A DNA stretch of 64,000 bases, taken from Ramlibacter lithotrophicus (lineage in GTDB: Bacteria > Pseudomonadota > Gammaproteobacteria > Burkholderiales > Burkholderiaceae_C). Shown here one piece after another: positions 9,028-17,322 of the stretch. The notes beneath the pieces were generated by a model. The model was not told where the DNA came from and did no database searches. It saw only the letters and a program-made list of their open reading frames with translations. Within the stretch, counting starts at the first letter, position 1, and every line of letters begins with the position of its first letter. The stretch lies in contig NZ_VTOX01000007.1 in NCBI RefSeq assembly GCF_012184415.1, positions 62,001-126,000 of the forward strand. The letters are read 5' to 3'. A program made the translations under genes and the position numbers.

Positions 9028-10211
9028 TCGACTTCTTCTACACGCTGCGCAGCGCCAAGCTGCCGGTTTCGGTCAAGGAATACCTGACGCTGGTCGAGGC
9101 GCTCAAGGCCGGCGTGGTGGGGCCGCAAAGCGACGGCGCGTACAGCGTCGACGACTTCTATTACCTGAGCCGCACGGCGCTGGTGAAGGACGAGAAGCAC
9201 TACGACAAGTTCGATCGCGCGTTCGCCGCCTACTTCAAGGGCGTGGAAATGGTGGCCGACTTCACCAAGGACATCCCGCTCGAGTGGCTGCGCAAGAACC
9301 TTGAACTCGAACTCTCGCCCGAGGAGAAGGCGAAGATCGAGAAGATGGGCTGGGACGAGCTCATGGAGACGCTGAAGAAGCGCTTCGAGGAGCAGAAGGA
9401 GCGGCACGAGGGCGGCAGCAAGATGATAGGCACCGGCGGCACCTCGCCGTTCGGCGCGTACGGCTTCAATCCGCAGGGCATCCGGATCGGCCAGGACAAG
9501 GGACGCAACCGCAGCGCGGTGAAGGTGTGGGACCAGCGCGCCTACAAGGACTACGACGACTCGCAGGAACTGGGCACGCGCAACATCAAGGTCGCGTTGC
9601 GGCGCCTGCGCAAGTTCGCCCGCGAAGGCTCCGACGAGGAACTGGATCTCGACGACACGATCCGCTCGACGGCCGCGAACGCCGGGTACCTGGACATCAA
9701 GATGGTGCCGGAGCGGCACAACAACGTGAAGATCCTGCTGCTGATGGACGTCGGCGGCACGATGGACGAACACATCCACCGTGTCGAGGAGATGTTCTCG
9801 GCGGCCAAGGCCGAATTCAAGCACCTCGAGTTCTACTATTTCCACAACTGCGTCTACGACTTCATGTGGAAGAACAACCGTCGCCGCTTCTCGGAGAAGT
9901 TCCCGACCTGGGACATCATCCGCAAGTACAACAAGGACTACAAGCTGATCTTCGTCGGCGACGCGACGATGAGTCCGTACGAGATCCTGCAGCCGGGGGG
10001 CAGCGTCGAATACAACAACGAGGAAGCCGGGGTCGAGTGGCTCCAGCGCCTGACGAACGCCTTCCCCAAGTTCGCCTGGATCAATCCCGAGCCGCAGGGC
10101 GTGTGGCAGTACCGCCAGAGCATCAGCGTGATCCAGCAGCTGATGAACCATCGCATGTATCCGCTCACGATCAAGGGCCTCGAAGAGGCGATGCGCCTGC
10201 TGTCGAAATAG
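9021..10211 (+). CDS. VWA domain-containing protein (CoxE-like), MoxR partner
   Basis: A 396-residue cytosolic protein with an N-terminal helical region rich in Lys/Glu around residues 95-140, followed by a von Willebrand A fold from about residue 235. The MIDAS motif reads MDVGGTMD instead of the classical DxSxS, as I recall for this CoxE-like group. Later parts are FYYFHNCVYDFMW and YKLIFVGDATMSPYEI. With the MoxR ATPase it probably forms a metal-insertion or remodelling complex. It overlaps the GNAT gene and is the last gene of the operon. Confidence 0.85.
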   Translation: MLIDFFYTLRSAKLPVSVKEYLTLVEALKAGVVGPQSDGAYSVDDFYYLSRTALVKDEKHYDKFDRAFAAYFKGVEMVADFTKDIPLEWLRKNLELELSPEEKAKIEKMGWDELMETLKKRFEEQKERHEGGSKMIGTGGTSPFGAYGFNPQGIRIGQDKGRNRSAVKVWDQRAYKDYDDSQELGTRNIKVALRRLRKFAREGSDEELDLDDTIRSTAANAGYLDIKMVPERHNNVKILLLMDVGGTMDEHIHRVEEMFSAAKAEFKHLEFYYFHNCVYDFMWKNNRRRFSEKFPTWDIIRKYNKDYKLIFVGDATMSPYEILQPGGSVEYNNEEAGVEWLQRLTNAFPKFAWINPEPQGVWQYRQSISVIQQLMNHRMYPLTIKGLEEAMRLLSK

Positions 10212-10230
10212 CCCTCCGTGTCTGGCTCCT

Positions 10231-10251
10231 TTCCCCCTCCTGGAGGGGGAA
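10231..10251. repeat. Short palindromic C/G-run repeat
   Basis: A perfect 10-bp palindrome, ttccccctcc / ggagggggaa, around a single T, followed by a G-rich tail. This style of intergenic palindrome is common in Burkholderiales. It may also stop transcription from the VWA operon, although there is no U-run. Confidence 0.45.
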
Positions 10252-10324
10252 GGCGGGGGATGGGGGAGCCCACATCCGGCCGAACGGCGGCCGCCAGTGC
10301 GCCATTACAATGGGCGCACTCTCG

Positions 10325-10399
10325 GCCGCCGTAGTTCAATGGATAGAACGAGCGCCTCCTAAGCGCTAGATGTGGGTTCGATTCCCGCCGGGGGCGCCA
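10325..10399 (+). tRNA. tRNA-Arg (anticodon CCT)
   Basis: A full cloverleaf is visible: acceptor arm gccgccg with cgggggc, D-arm gttc/gaac, anticodon stem agcgc/gcgct with loop ctCCTaa, T-arm gtggg/cccgc with loop ttcgatt, and an encoded CCA at 10397-10399. Position 4 of the acceptor stem faces position 69 as G-G, a mismatch in an otherwise perfect stem. A -10-like TACAAT lies at 10306-10311. Confidence 0.95.
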
Positions 10400-10474
10400 T
10401 GAGGCTGCCGGGTCGTCGCCCCCCGGAAAACCAGGGTTTCCCCTAGCAGCAATTAGCCACCGAACACCTAAACA

Positions 10475-10496
10475 AAAGGGTTTGCACAAACCCTTT
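10475..10496. terminator. Hairpin between tRNA-Arg and the LuxR-type gene
   Basis: A perfect 9-bp stem (aaagggttt / aaacccttt) with a gcac loop. It could terminate the tRNA transcript (a short T-run closes the stem) or sit in the 5' leader of the regulator, whose GTG lies 7 nt beyond it. Confidence 0.5.
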
Positions 10497-10503
10497 GTGA
10501 GGC

Positions 10504-11223
10504 GTGGTTATTTCCGTACCGTCCAGTGACCCCTCGCCGCGCGGCGGGCCGCTGACAGGCGCACGCGATGAAGCGCCCACGGCCGGCGCTGGCCCGTGGC
10601 GGGTGGTGCTCGCCGACCGCTACGCGATGGTCCGTGCCGCGATCGGGGCGTTGCTGTCCACGGTCACCGGCTTCGAGGTGGTGGGAGAAGCCGCTACCGG
10701 CGCCGAACTCGTCGCGCTGGTGGAGCTTGCACACCCAGACCTGGCCATCACCGAAGTGTGCATGCCCGGCCCCGATGCGTTTGGTGCGATCGCCGAGATC
10801 CACCGGCGCTACCCGCACGTGCGCCTGCTGGCGCTCTCGGCGGACGAGACCATCGATGCCGTCAAGCACGCCATCAGCAGCGGCGCGTGCGGCTACCTGA
10901 TGAAGAGGGCGCCCTCGTACGAACTGGAACATGCGGTGCGCAGCGTCATGACGCGCGGCTTCTACTACAGCCCCCTGGTGGCGCAACGGCTCCTGGATCA
11001 GCCACAGCCCGCCGCGGACCAGCCACTGACCCCGCGGCAGGTGCAGATCCTCACGCTGCTCGCCCAGGGACGTTCCAGCAGGGAGATCGCCGGCGACCTC
11101 GGCCTGAGCTCCAAGACCGTCGACGTCCACCGCGGACGCATCATGAGCCGCCTGGAGCTCAATGACGTCGCGAGCCTCGCCCGCTACGCGCTGCGCAACG
11201 GCCTGCTGCCCGGCGGCGGATAG
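10504..11223 (+). CDS. LuxR/NarL-family regulator with atypical receiver domain (Asp to Glu)
   Basis: A 239-residue regulator. Residues 32-150 form a CheY-like receiver and about 177-221 a LuxR helix-turn-helix (LTPRQVQILTLLAQGRSSRE..KTVDVHRGRI). The phosphoacceptor aspartate is replaced by Glu84 (AITEVCMPG), and only one acidic-pocket Asp remains (LAD38 R39). Ser112 and Lys134 are kept. Glu at this site often mimics the phosphorylated state, so constitutive activity is possible. An in-frame stop at 10498 limits the start to the GTG at 10504 or later. No cognate kinase is adjacent. Confidence 0.85.
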   Translation: MVISVPSSDPSPRGGPLTGARDEAPTAGAGPWRVVLADRYAMVRAAIGALLSTVTGFEVVGEAATGAELVALVELAHPDLAITEVCMPGPDAFGAIAEIHRRYPHVRLLALSADETIDAVKHAISSGACGYLMKRAPSYELEHAVRSVMTRGFYYSPLVAQRLLDQPQPAADQPLTPRQVQILTLLAQGRSSREIAGDLGLSSKTVDVHRGRIMSRLELNDVASLARYALRNGLLPGGG

Positions 11224-11233
11224 CCCCGCCCAT

Positions 11234-11989
11234 TCACCGCCCCGCCCACGCCCCCACGATCTCCTTGATCGCCCGGCCGCTGCCTTCCAGCGCCTCCGCA
11301 TCCGGGACCATGTCGAGCAGCCTGAACGGGCGGTCCACGATCTCATGGTCGGTCGGCGCCGGGATCACTCCAATGCCTTCGCGCTCGAACAGCGCACGGG
11401 CACGCCGCATGTGCAGCGCCGACGTGACCAGCAGCACCTGCCGGATGCCGCGCTGCCGCAGCAGCCGGGCCGAGAAGGCGGCGTTCTCGGCCGTGGTCAC
11501 GCTTGCGGGCTCCAGCACCATTGCCGCGGGGGGCACGCCCAGCTCGACGAGGAACAGGCGCATGACCTGCGCCTCGGGCGCTTCGCCTTCGTGCACGGTG
11601 CCGCCGGACAGCACCAGCAGCGGCGCCTTCGCCGCGCGGTGCAGGCGCGCCGCGTGCCACAGGCGGTCGGCGGACGCGCCCAGGTCCGGGTAGGGCCGTC
11701 GTGGCAGCCTTGCTCCGCGGATGCTGCCGCCCAGCACCACGAGGGCCTGCGCAGGCGGCAACGCTTCGACCGCGCGCGACCCTGCGGCTTCCTCCAGCCA
11801 GCCGCGCAACCCGTCGCTGGCGACCGGCAGAGACCAGATCGCCAGCCAGCCCAGTGCGCCGGCGATCAGCAGCAGCCCGGCGCGTCGTCGCACTGCGGAT
11901 GCGCCGGTGGCCAGCGCCAGTCCCGCCAGCCCCAGCAGCAACGCCGTCCCCAGCGGCGAAATGGCCGCGATCACCAGCTTCGAGAGCAA
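11234..11989 (-). CDS. YdcF/SanA-like DUF218 membrane protein
   Basis: About 251 residues, with two N-terminal hydrophobic segments (LGTALLLGLAGLALA; AGLLLIAGALGWLAIWSLP) and a DUF218 domain containing ALVVLGGS, LVLSGG, ENAAFSARLL and VTSALHMRRA. E. coli relatives (ElyC, SanA) affect envelope integrity and cell-wall precursor lipids. I prefer the TTG at 11989, which has a strong GGAGAAAGG site 6 nt upstream. An ATG at 12067 in the same frame would add 26 residues. It is convergent to the LuxR-type gene. Confidence 0.78.
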   Translation of the reverse strand: MLSKLVIAAISPLGTALLLGLAGLALATGASAVRRRAGLLLIAGALGWLAIWSLPVASDGLRGWLEEAAGSRAVEALPPAQALVVLGGSIRGARLPRRPYPDLGASADRLWHAARLHRAAKAPLLVLSGGTVHEGEAPEAQVMRLFLVELGVPPAAMVLEPASVTTAENAAFSARLLRQRGIRQVLLVTSALHMRRARALFEREGIGVIPAPTDHEIVDRPFRLLDMVPDAEALEGSGRAIKEIVGAWAGR

Positions 11990-12218
11990 CGGGATCCTTT
12001 CTCCGTCAGTGAAATGGCTGAGCGATCTTAGCCAGCACGCCGCAAGGGCCCCGCCGCCACCCGTCAAGAGCCGCCATGCGTAACCTGCTGCAACGCAACA
12101 TTACATCCGGAGACACCTGTGACGGGCAGTTTGCAAGGGCGGTCCCCCGCCCGGGAGCTGGATGCTTAGCATGGTCCGGACGAACCGATTCCAGCCAGCA
12201 GACAGCCAGGGGGCTCCC

Positions 12219-12452
12219 ATGTCGCCAGCCGATTTCCGCGTCGAGAGCAATCACCCGATCACCGGCCGGCTGTGGCCCGCCGCCGGCAGCCAGCAGTACT
12301 TCTTCAGCAACCGCGACCTGGCCGTCGCCATGGCGGCCAAGAGCGTGACCAAACCGTCGGGCCAGGAGATCAGGGTGGTCCACGTGCCCACCGGCGAAGT
12401 CGTCTACCGCAAGCCGGCCGTCAACCGGTCCGAGTGGGGCGACGAGCTCTGA
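12219..12452 (+). CDS. Hypothetical small protein (77 aa)
   Basis: A small soluble protein, start MSPADFRV, chosen because AGGGGG lies 6 nt upstream; an in-frame ATG at 12162 lacks such a site. It contains QQYFFSNRDLAVAMAA and IRVVHVPTGEVVYRK, which suggests a small beta-rich fold. No family is recognised. It stands alone, convergent to the iron permease gene. Confidence 0.6.
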   Translation: MSPADFRVESNHPITGRLWPAAGSQQYFFSNRDLAVAMAAKSVTKPSGQEIRVVHVPTGEVVYRKPAVNRSEWGDEL

Positions 12453-12464
12453 CCGGCCTTGCTG

Positions 12465-14075
12465 CTACGACGGCGGATTGCGCAGCGTGCGACTGAGCAG
12501 CACCACCGGAATCAGGCCCACCAGCACCAGCGCCAGCGAGGGCAGCGCCGCCTCGCCCAGCCGCTCGTCGCGCGCGAGCTGGTAGGCGACCACGGCCAGC
12601 GTGTCGGTGTCGAAGGGGCGCAGCACCAGCGTCGCCGGCAGTTCCTTCATCACGTCCACGAATACCAGCAGCGAGGCGGCGGTTGCCGAGCGCCGCAGCA
12701 GCGGCCAGTGCACGCGCGCCAGCAGGCCGAAACCGGCCGCACCCAGCATGCGGGCGCTGTCGTCGAGGCTGCCCGGAATGCGCGAATAGCCGCTTTGCAG
12801 CGACTGCAGCGCCACGGAGACGAAGCGCACGAGGTACGCCCACACCACGCCGAGGACCGTGGCGGTCACCAGGGCGCCCAGCCCCGCCTGCGGAATCGTC
12901 GCCTGCAGCCAGCCCACCGGCAGCAGCAGCCCCACGACGATCACCGCGCCAGGGACGGCATAACCGAGCGCCGCCAGCTGCACCACGCCGCGCGTCACCG
13001 CGTCGGGTGAACGCCGCAGGCTGAAGGCAAGCAGCGTGGCAAGCAGCACGGCCAGAGCGGCGCTGATCGCCCCCAGCCGAACGCTGTTGAACGCCCACTC
13101 GACGAAACGGTCCCAGGGCAGCACCGACCAGTCTGCAGCGAGCGGGCGCAGCATGAACAGCACCGGGAGAACGAATCCCATCAGGACCGGCACGCCGCAG
13201 ACGATCCACGCCAGCACGAGGCGACCGCCAGTCAGCGCCACGGGCCGGTTTTCCGCGGAGCCGGCCCGCCCGCCGCGCGCCGAGACGAAGCGCAGCCGGC
13301 GCTGGGCGCGCCGTTCGAGCGCGAGCAACAGCGCCACCAGCAACAGCAGCACGGTGGCGAGCTGGGCGGCCGCGATGCGGTTGTCCATGGCGAGCCACGC
13401 CTTGTAGATGCCGGCGGTGAAGGTCTGGATGCCGAAGTAGCTGGACACGCCGTAATCGGCCAGCGTCTCCATCAGCGCCAGCGCGACGCCGGCCGCGACG
13501 GCCGGTCGTGCCAGCGGAAACGCGATGCTGCGGATGCGCCGCCGCAGGGGCGCGCCCAGCAGGCGGGCGGCCTCCATCAGGTGCCCGGCCCGCTCCACCA
13601 GCGCGGTGCGGGCCAGCAGGTAGACATATGGATAGAGCGTGAAGACGAAGACGAATGCGGCACCGCCTTCGCTGCGCACTTCGGGGAACACCCTGCCTTC
13701 GAGGCCGGTCGCCGCCCGCAGCCAGGTCTGGAACGGCCCGCTGAACTGCAGGTAGTCGGTGTATGCGTAAGCCACCACGTACGCGGGCATCGCCAGCGGC
13801 AGCAGGAGCGCCCATTCGAAGGTGCGGCGGCCGGGGAAGTCGAACAGGGTCACCGCCGCCGCGCCGGCCCCGCCGACCAGGGCGACGCCGGCGCCGACCA
13901 CCAGGCACAAGCCGATGCTGGTGGCGGCATAGGCCGGCAGCACCGTCCGTGCCATCTCGCCCAGCACCTGGGCGCTGACGCGGTCCCATTGCAGCCAGGA
14001 ACCCACGATCGCGAGCACCGGCAGCACCAGCAGGCCGGCAACCAGCAGCAACATGGAGTCTTGGAGCCGGCGCAC
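12465..14075 (-). CDS. fbpB: Iron(III) ABC transporter permease (FbpB-like)
   Basis: A 536-residue inner-membrane permease made of two fused BPD-type halves of about six helices each, as in FbpB/SfuB. The EAA loops are visible as EAARLLGAPLRRRIRSIAFPLARP (first half) and DSARMLGAAGFGLLARVHWPLLRR (second half). It pairs with the divergent ATPase at 14145 across a short promoter region with a Fur-like box. No substrate-binding protein gene lies next to it. The substrate assignment rests on family resemblance and the Fur box. Confidence 0.85.
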   Translation of the reverse strand: MRRLQDSMLLLVAGLLVLPVLAIVGSWLQWDRVSAQVLGEMARTVLPAYAATSIGLCLVVGAGVALVGGAGAAAVTLFDFPGRRTFEWALLLPLAMPAYVVAYAYTDYLQFSGPFQTWLRAATGLEGRVFPEVRSEGGAAFVFVFTLYPYVYLLARTALVERAGHLMEAARLLGAPLRRRIRSIAFPLARPAVAAGVALALMETLADYGVSSYFGIQTFTAGIYKAWLAMDNRIAAAQLATVLLLLVALLLALERRAQRRLRFVSARGGRAGSAENRPVALTGGRLVLAWIVCGVPVLMGFVLPVLFMLRPLAADWSVLPWDRFVEWAFNSVRLGAISAALAVLLATLLAFSLRRSPDAVTRGVVQLAALGYAVPGAVIVVGLLLPVGWLQATIPQAGLGALVTATVLGVVWAYLVRFVSVALQSLQSGYSRIPGSLDDSARMLGAAGFGLLARVHWPLLRRSATAASLLVFVDVMKELPATLVLRPFDTDTLAVVAYQLARDERLGEAALPSLALVLVGLIPVVLLSRTLRNPPS

Positions 14076-14112
14076 GGCGAGGGCAAGGAGGGAGGGAAGT
14101 CCGATTGGACGA

Positions 14113-14131
14113 AATGAGAATTGTAATTATC
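14113..14131. promoter_or_regulatory. Candidate Fur box between fbpB and fbpC
   Basis: The 19-mer aatgagaattgtaattatc matches the classical Fur consensus at 12 of 19 positions, with its right half (attatc) best conserved. It is the only AT-rich stretch in a 69-bp divergent gap. It sits directly upstream of TAGAAT (14132-14137), the likely -10 of fbpC, which ends 7 nt before the ATG. Fe-Fur binding here would block both genes. Confidence 0.55.
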
Positions 14132-14144
14132 TAGAATCGATGAC

Positions 14145-15305
14145 ATGTTCGTTGAAGTCTCGCAACTGCGGGTCCAGTACGGGGGCCGGCCGCAACCGGC
14201 GGTGGAAGACGTCTCCTTCGGGCTGGCCGCGGGCGACATCGGCGTCCTGATCGGCCCCTCGGGTTGCGGCAAGACCACCTTGCTGCGCGCGATCGCGGGC
14301 CTGGAACGTGCGAGCGCCGGCGAGATCCGCATCGGGGGCGCGCTGGTGGGCTCGGCCGGCGTGCACGTGCCCGCGGAGGCCAGGCGCATCGGCATGGTGT
14401 TCCAGGACTATGCGCTGTTCCCGCACCTGGACGTCGGGCGCAACGTCGGCTTCGGCATCGAGCACCTGCCCCGCGCCGAGCGCGCGTCGCGTGTCGCCCA
14501 GTCGCTGGAACTGGTCGGCCTCGCCGGGATCGAGCGCCGCTTCCCCCACGAACTCTCCGGCGGGCAGCAGCAGCGCGTCGCGCTGGCGCGGGCGCTGGCC
14601 CCGCAGCCCCAGCTGCTGCTGCTGGACGAGCCGTTTTCCAACCTTGACGTCGACCTGCGCGAGCGGCTTGCCCACGAGGTGCGCAGCATCCTGAAGGAGG
14701 CGCAGACCACCGCGTTGTTCGTGACGCACGACCAGATGGAAGCCTTTGCGATCGGCGACGCCATCGGCGTCATGCACGAGGCCAGGCTGCACCAGTGGGA
14801 CGACGCCTACACCTTGTACCACCGCCCGGCCACCCGCTTCGTGGCCGACTTCATCGGGCACGGCGTGTTCGCGCCGGCCACCTTGCGCGAGGTGGAGAAC
14901 CAGGTGGTCGTGGAGACGCCGCTGGGCGAACTGACCGACATGGCCGAATGCCCGCTGCCCTGCGCGTTCGTCGGCGGCCAGTGCGACGTGCTGCTGCGGG
15001 CCGACGACATCGTGCACGACGACGCGGCGCCGGTGAAGGCCGAGATCCTGCGCAAGTCGTTCCGCGGTTCCGAGTTTCTCTACACCCTGCGACTGGCGAG
15101 CGGCCAGATCGTGATGGCGCACGTGCCGAGCCACCACGACCACCACATCGGCGAGTGGATCGGCATCCGCGCCGAGGTCGACCACGTGGTCACGTTCAAT
15201 CGCACCTGCCCGTTGAACGGCAACGAGCTGTGCCAGCTGCCGTGCAAGATCCTGCCGGAGCGGCTGGCTGTGGATTCAGCCGTCGCGCAGCGCGGCGACC
15301 ACTGA
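14145..15305 (+). CDS. fbpC: Iron(III) ABC transporter ATP-binding protein (FbpC-like)
   Basis: A 386-residue ABC ATPase. It has Walker A GPSGCGKTT near residues 43-51, the Q-loop VFQDYALFPHLDV, signature ELSGGQQQRVALARAL, Walker B LLLLDEPFSNLD and switch His VTHDQMEAF. A C-terminal TOBE-like regulatory domain follows (about residues 245-355). The last 30 residues exceed the usual length and overlap the convergent acyltransferase gene by 30 bp. It probably energises the permease encoded divergently. Confidence 0.87.
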   Translation: MFVEVSQLRVQYGGRPQPAVEDVSFGLAAGDIGVLIGPSGCGKTTLLRAIAGLERASAGEIRIGGALVGSAGVHVPAEARRIGMVFQDYALFPHLDVGRNVGFGIEHLPRAERASRVAQSLELVGLAGIERRFPHELSGGQQQRVALARALAPQPQLLLLDEPFSNLDVDLRERLAHEVRSILKEAQTTALFVTHDQMEAFAIGDAIGVMHEARLHQWDDAYTLYHRPATRFVADFIGHGVFAPATLREVENQVVVETPLGELTDMAECPLPCAFVGGQCDVLLRADDIVHDDAAPVKAEILRKSFRGSEFLYTLRLASGQIVMAHVPSHHDHHIGEWIGIRAEVDHVVTFNRTCPLNGNELCQLPCKILPERLAVDSAVAQRGDH

Positions 15306-16013
15306 CCGGAGGTCCGCCGCCCACTCGCGGCGCCCGCGCCCCAGCGCGTGCTGCGGCTCGCCGTAGTGCACCACGGCCACCAGCGGTGGCCCGCTCACCG
15401 TGCGCCACACCGACCCGAGCAGCGTCTCGTCGCCGACGTACGAAGGCGAGTGGCTCACGGCGCGGGTCTTCGCATCGATGAACGCGAGTCCCACCGGCTG
15501 CGCCGGCGCGTGCGCGGAAATCGCCGCCTGGATCAGGTTGCCGTGGAACGGCAGCAGCGTGATGCCGTCGCTGGTGGTGCCCTCCGGAAAGACGGCGACG
15601 ACCTCGCCGCGCTTGAGGCTGTCCGCCATGGCGTGCACGACGCGCATCGCGTCGCGCCGCGACTCGCGTTCGATGTAGATCGTGCCGCCGCCGGTCGCCA
15701 GAGTGCCGATCAGGGGCCAGCGCCTGACGTCCGCCTTCGACACGAAGCGGCAGTAGCGCGCCGCGTGCATCACCAGGATGTCGAGCCACGAGATGTGGTT
15801 CGCCACCAGCAGCACCGGGCCGGATCGCGGCGGCTCGCCGCGCAGTTCGAGCCGCACGTTGAGCAACGCCAGCATCCGCAGCGACCACGCCTGCACCCGC
15901 GCCTCGCGCTCCCCGTCGCTCATGCGCGGGAACAGGAACGTGATCGTGGCGAGGCCGCGCAGCGCGTGCAGCACCGCGCGCCACAGCCGCCACGCGGCGC
16001 GCAATGCGTTCAT
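15276..16013 (-). CDS. 1-acyl-sn-glycerol-3-phosphate acyltransferase (PlsC-like)
   Basis: A 245-residue membrane-associated acyltransferase with the four family blocks: NHISWLD (catalytic His and Asp), GTIYIERES, VFPEGTTSDG and a late PVGLAFIDA. It acylates lysophosphatidate in phospholipid synthesis or a related lysophospholipid. It follows pyrC' by only 4 nt and ends the yqgE-ruvX-pyrR-pyrB-pyrC' operon. Its 3' end overlaps fbpC. Confidence 0.88.
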   Translation of the reverse strand: MNALRAAWRLWRAVLHALRGLATITFLFPRMSDGEREARVQAWSLRMLALLNVRLELRGEPPRSGPVLLVANHISWLDILVMHAARYCRFVSKADVRRWPLIGTLATGGGTIYIERESRRDAMRVVHAMADSLKRGEVVAVFPEGTTSDGITLLPFHGNLIQAAISAHAPAQPVGLAFIDAKTRAVSHSPSYVGDETLLGSVWRTVSGPPLVAVVHYGEPQHALGRGRREWAADLRSVVAALRDG

Positions 16014-16017
16014 GCGG

Positions 16018-17322
16018 TCAGGCGCGGTCCCAGGCCTCGTGGGCGACGTTGCCGGCGGCGATCGTGCAACGCACCCGCGCCGGCAGTTCGTAGCCCGAGA
16101 ACGGCGTGTGCTTCGCCTGGCTGCGCAGCGAGCCGGCGTCGACGGTCCAGTGCGCCTGAGGATCGAAGACGCACAGGTCGGCGACGCCGCCCTCCACGAT
16201 CTTGCCGACGCTGGCCTGCAAGGTGCCCAGCGCGCCGCCCAGGACGCGGGCCGGCTCGCTGGTGAGCACGGCCAGCACGCGCGGCAGCGCCAGCCCGCTC
16301 TCCTGGCCCCACTTGAGGGCCAGCCCCAGCAGCAGCTCGAGGCCGGTGGCGCCGGGCTCGGCCTCGGCGAACGGCAGGGTCTTGGCGTCCTCGCTCACCG
16401 GCGTGTGGTCGGACACCAGCGCGTCGATGGTGCCGTCGGCCAGCGCCTGGCGCAGCGCGTCGCGATCGCGCTGCTGGCGCAGCGGCGGATTGAGCCGCAT
16501 ACGGCTGTCGAAGTAGCCGATGTCGACGTCGGTGAGATGCAGCGAGTTGATGCTGACGTCGCAGGTCACGGCCAGGCCGCGGTCCTTGGCCTGGCGCACC
16601 AGGGCGACGCCGGCCGCACTGCTGATGCGGCACAGGTGCACCCGCGCGCCGGTCGCCGCCATCAGTTCGAGGATGGTGTGCAGCGCGATCGTCTCGGCCG
16701 CGACCGGGACGCCCGGCAGCCCGAGCCGCGTCGCGAGCGCCCCGCTGGCGGCGACGCCGCGCCCGAGATGCAGCTCCTGCGGCCGCAGCCAGACGCAATA
16801 ACCGTAGGTCGACGCGTACTGCAGCGCCCGCTGCAGCACCTGGGTGTTGGCCAGCGGCACTTCGGCCTGGCCAAAGCCCACGCAACCGGACTCGGTGAGT
16901 TCCATCATCTCGGTGAGGACTTCGCCTTCCAGCCGGCGTGTCAGCGCGCCGAGCGGGAACACACGCGCCTGGTGCAGCTTCTCCGAGCGGTACTTGAGCA
17001 TGTCGACCAGCCCCGGCTCGTCGAGCACGGGGTCGGTGTCGGGTGGACAGACGACGCTGGTCACGCCGCCGGCCACCGCCGCGGCCATCTCGCTTTCCAG
17101 CATGCCCTCGTGCTCGAAGCCGGGCTCGCCGAGCCGGACCGAAAGGTCCACCAGCCCCGGCACTACGAGGCAGCCCGTCGCGTCGATCACCTTGGTCGGG
17201 GCGAAGCCGGCGGGGATGCCGCCGATCGCGAGGATGCGCCCCGCGGCGATGGCGATATCGGCCGTGCGGTCGCAGTTCGATGCCGGGTCGACGACGCGGC
17301 CGTTCCTGATCAGGATCTTCAT
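16018..17322 (-). CDS. pyrC': Dihydroorotase-like protein PyrC' (inactive, PyrB partner)
   Basis: A 434-residue amidohydrolase of dihydroorotase class I. The metal-binding HxH at the end of strand 1 is lost: the canonical DxHVHLREPG reads [10 protein letters not shown] (S61, R63, G65). The following MPNT block also becomes CPPDTDP. Such non-catalytic PyrC' (PyrX) subunits hold PyrB trimers together in a dodecamer. That fits the 4-nt overlap with pyrB upstream. The active dihydroorotase should be encoded elsewhere. Trimming the open frame to ATG 17322 gives the expected N-terminus. Confidence 0.9.
   Translation of the reverse strand: MKILIRNGRVVDPASNCDRTADIAIAAGRILAIGGIPAGFAPTKVIDATGCLVVPGLVDLSVRLGEPGFEHEGMLESEMAAAVAGGVTSVVCPPDTDPVLDEPGLVDMLKYRSEKLHQARVFPLGALTRRLEGEVLTEMMELTESGCVGFGQAEVPLANTQVLQRALQYASTYGYCVWLRPQELHLGRGVAASGALATRLGLPGVPVAAETIALHTILELMAATGARVHLCRISSAAGVALVRQAKDRGLAVTCDVSINSLHLTDVDIGYFDSRMRLNPPLRQQRDRDALRQALADGTIDALVSDHTPVSEDAKTLPFAEAEPGATGLELLLGLALKWGQESGLALPRVLAVLTSEPARVLGGALGTLQASVGKIVEGGVADLCVFDPQAHWTVDAGSLRSQAKHTPFSGYELPARVRCTIAAGNVAHEAWDRA

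Noticed and set aside
9747..9770. Degenerate MIDAS (DVGGT) in the VWA protein as a lost function
   Set aside because: As I recall, this CoxE-like group usually has DVGGS/T, so it is probably normal for the family.
9938..10489. A 183-codon minus-strand frame across tRNA-Arg
   Set aside because: It overlaps an intact tRNA and the VWA gene's 3' end.
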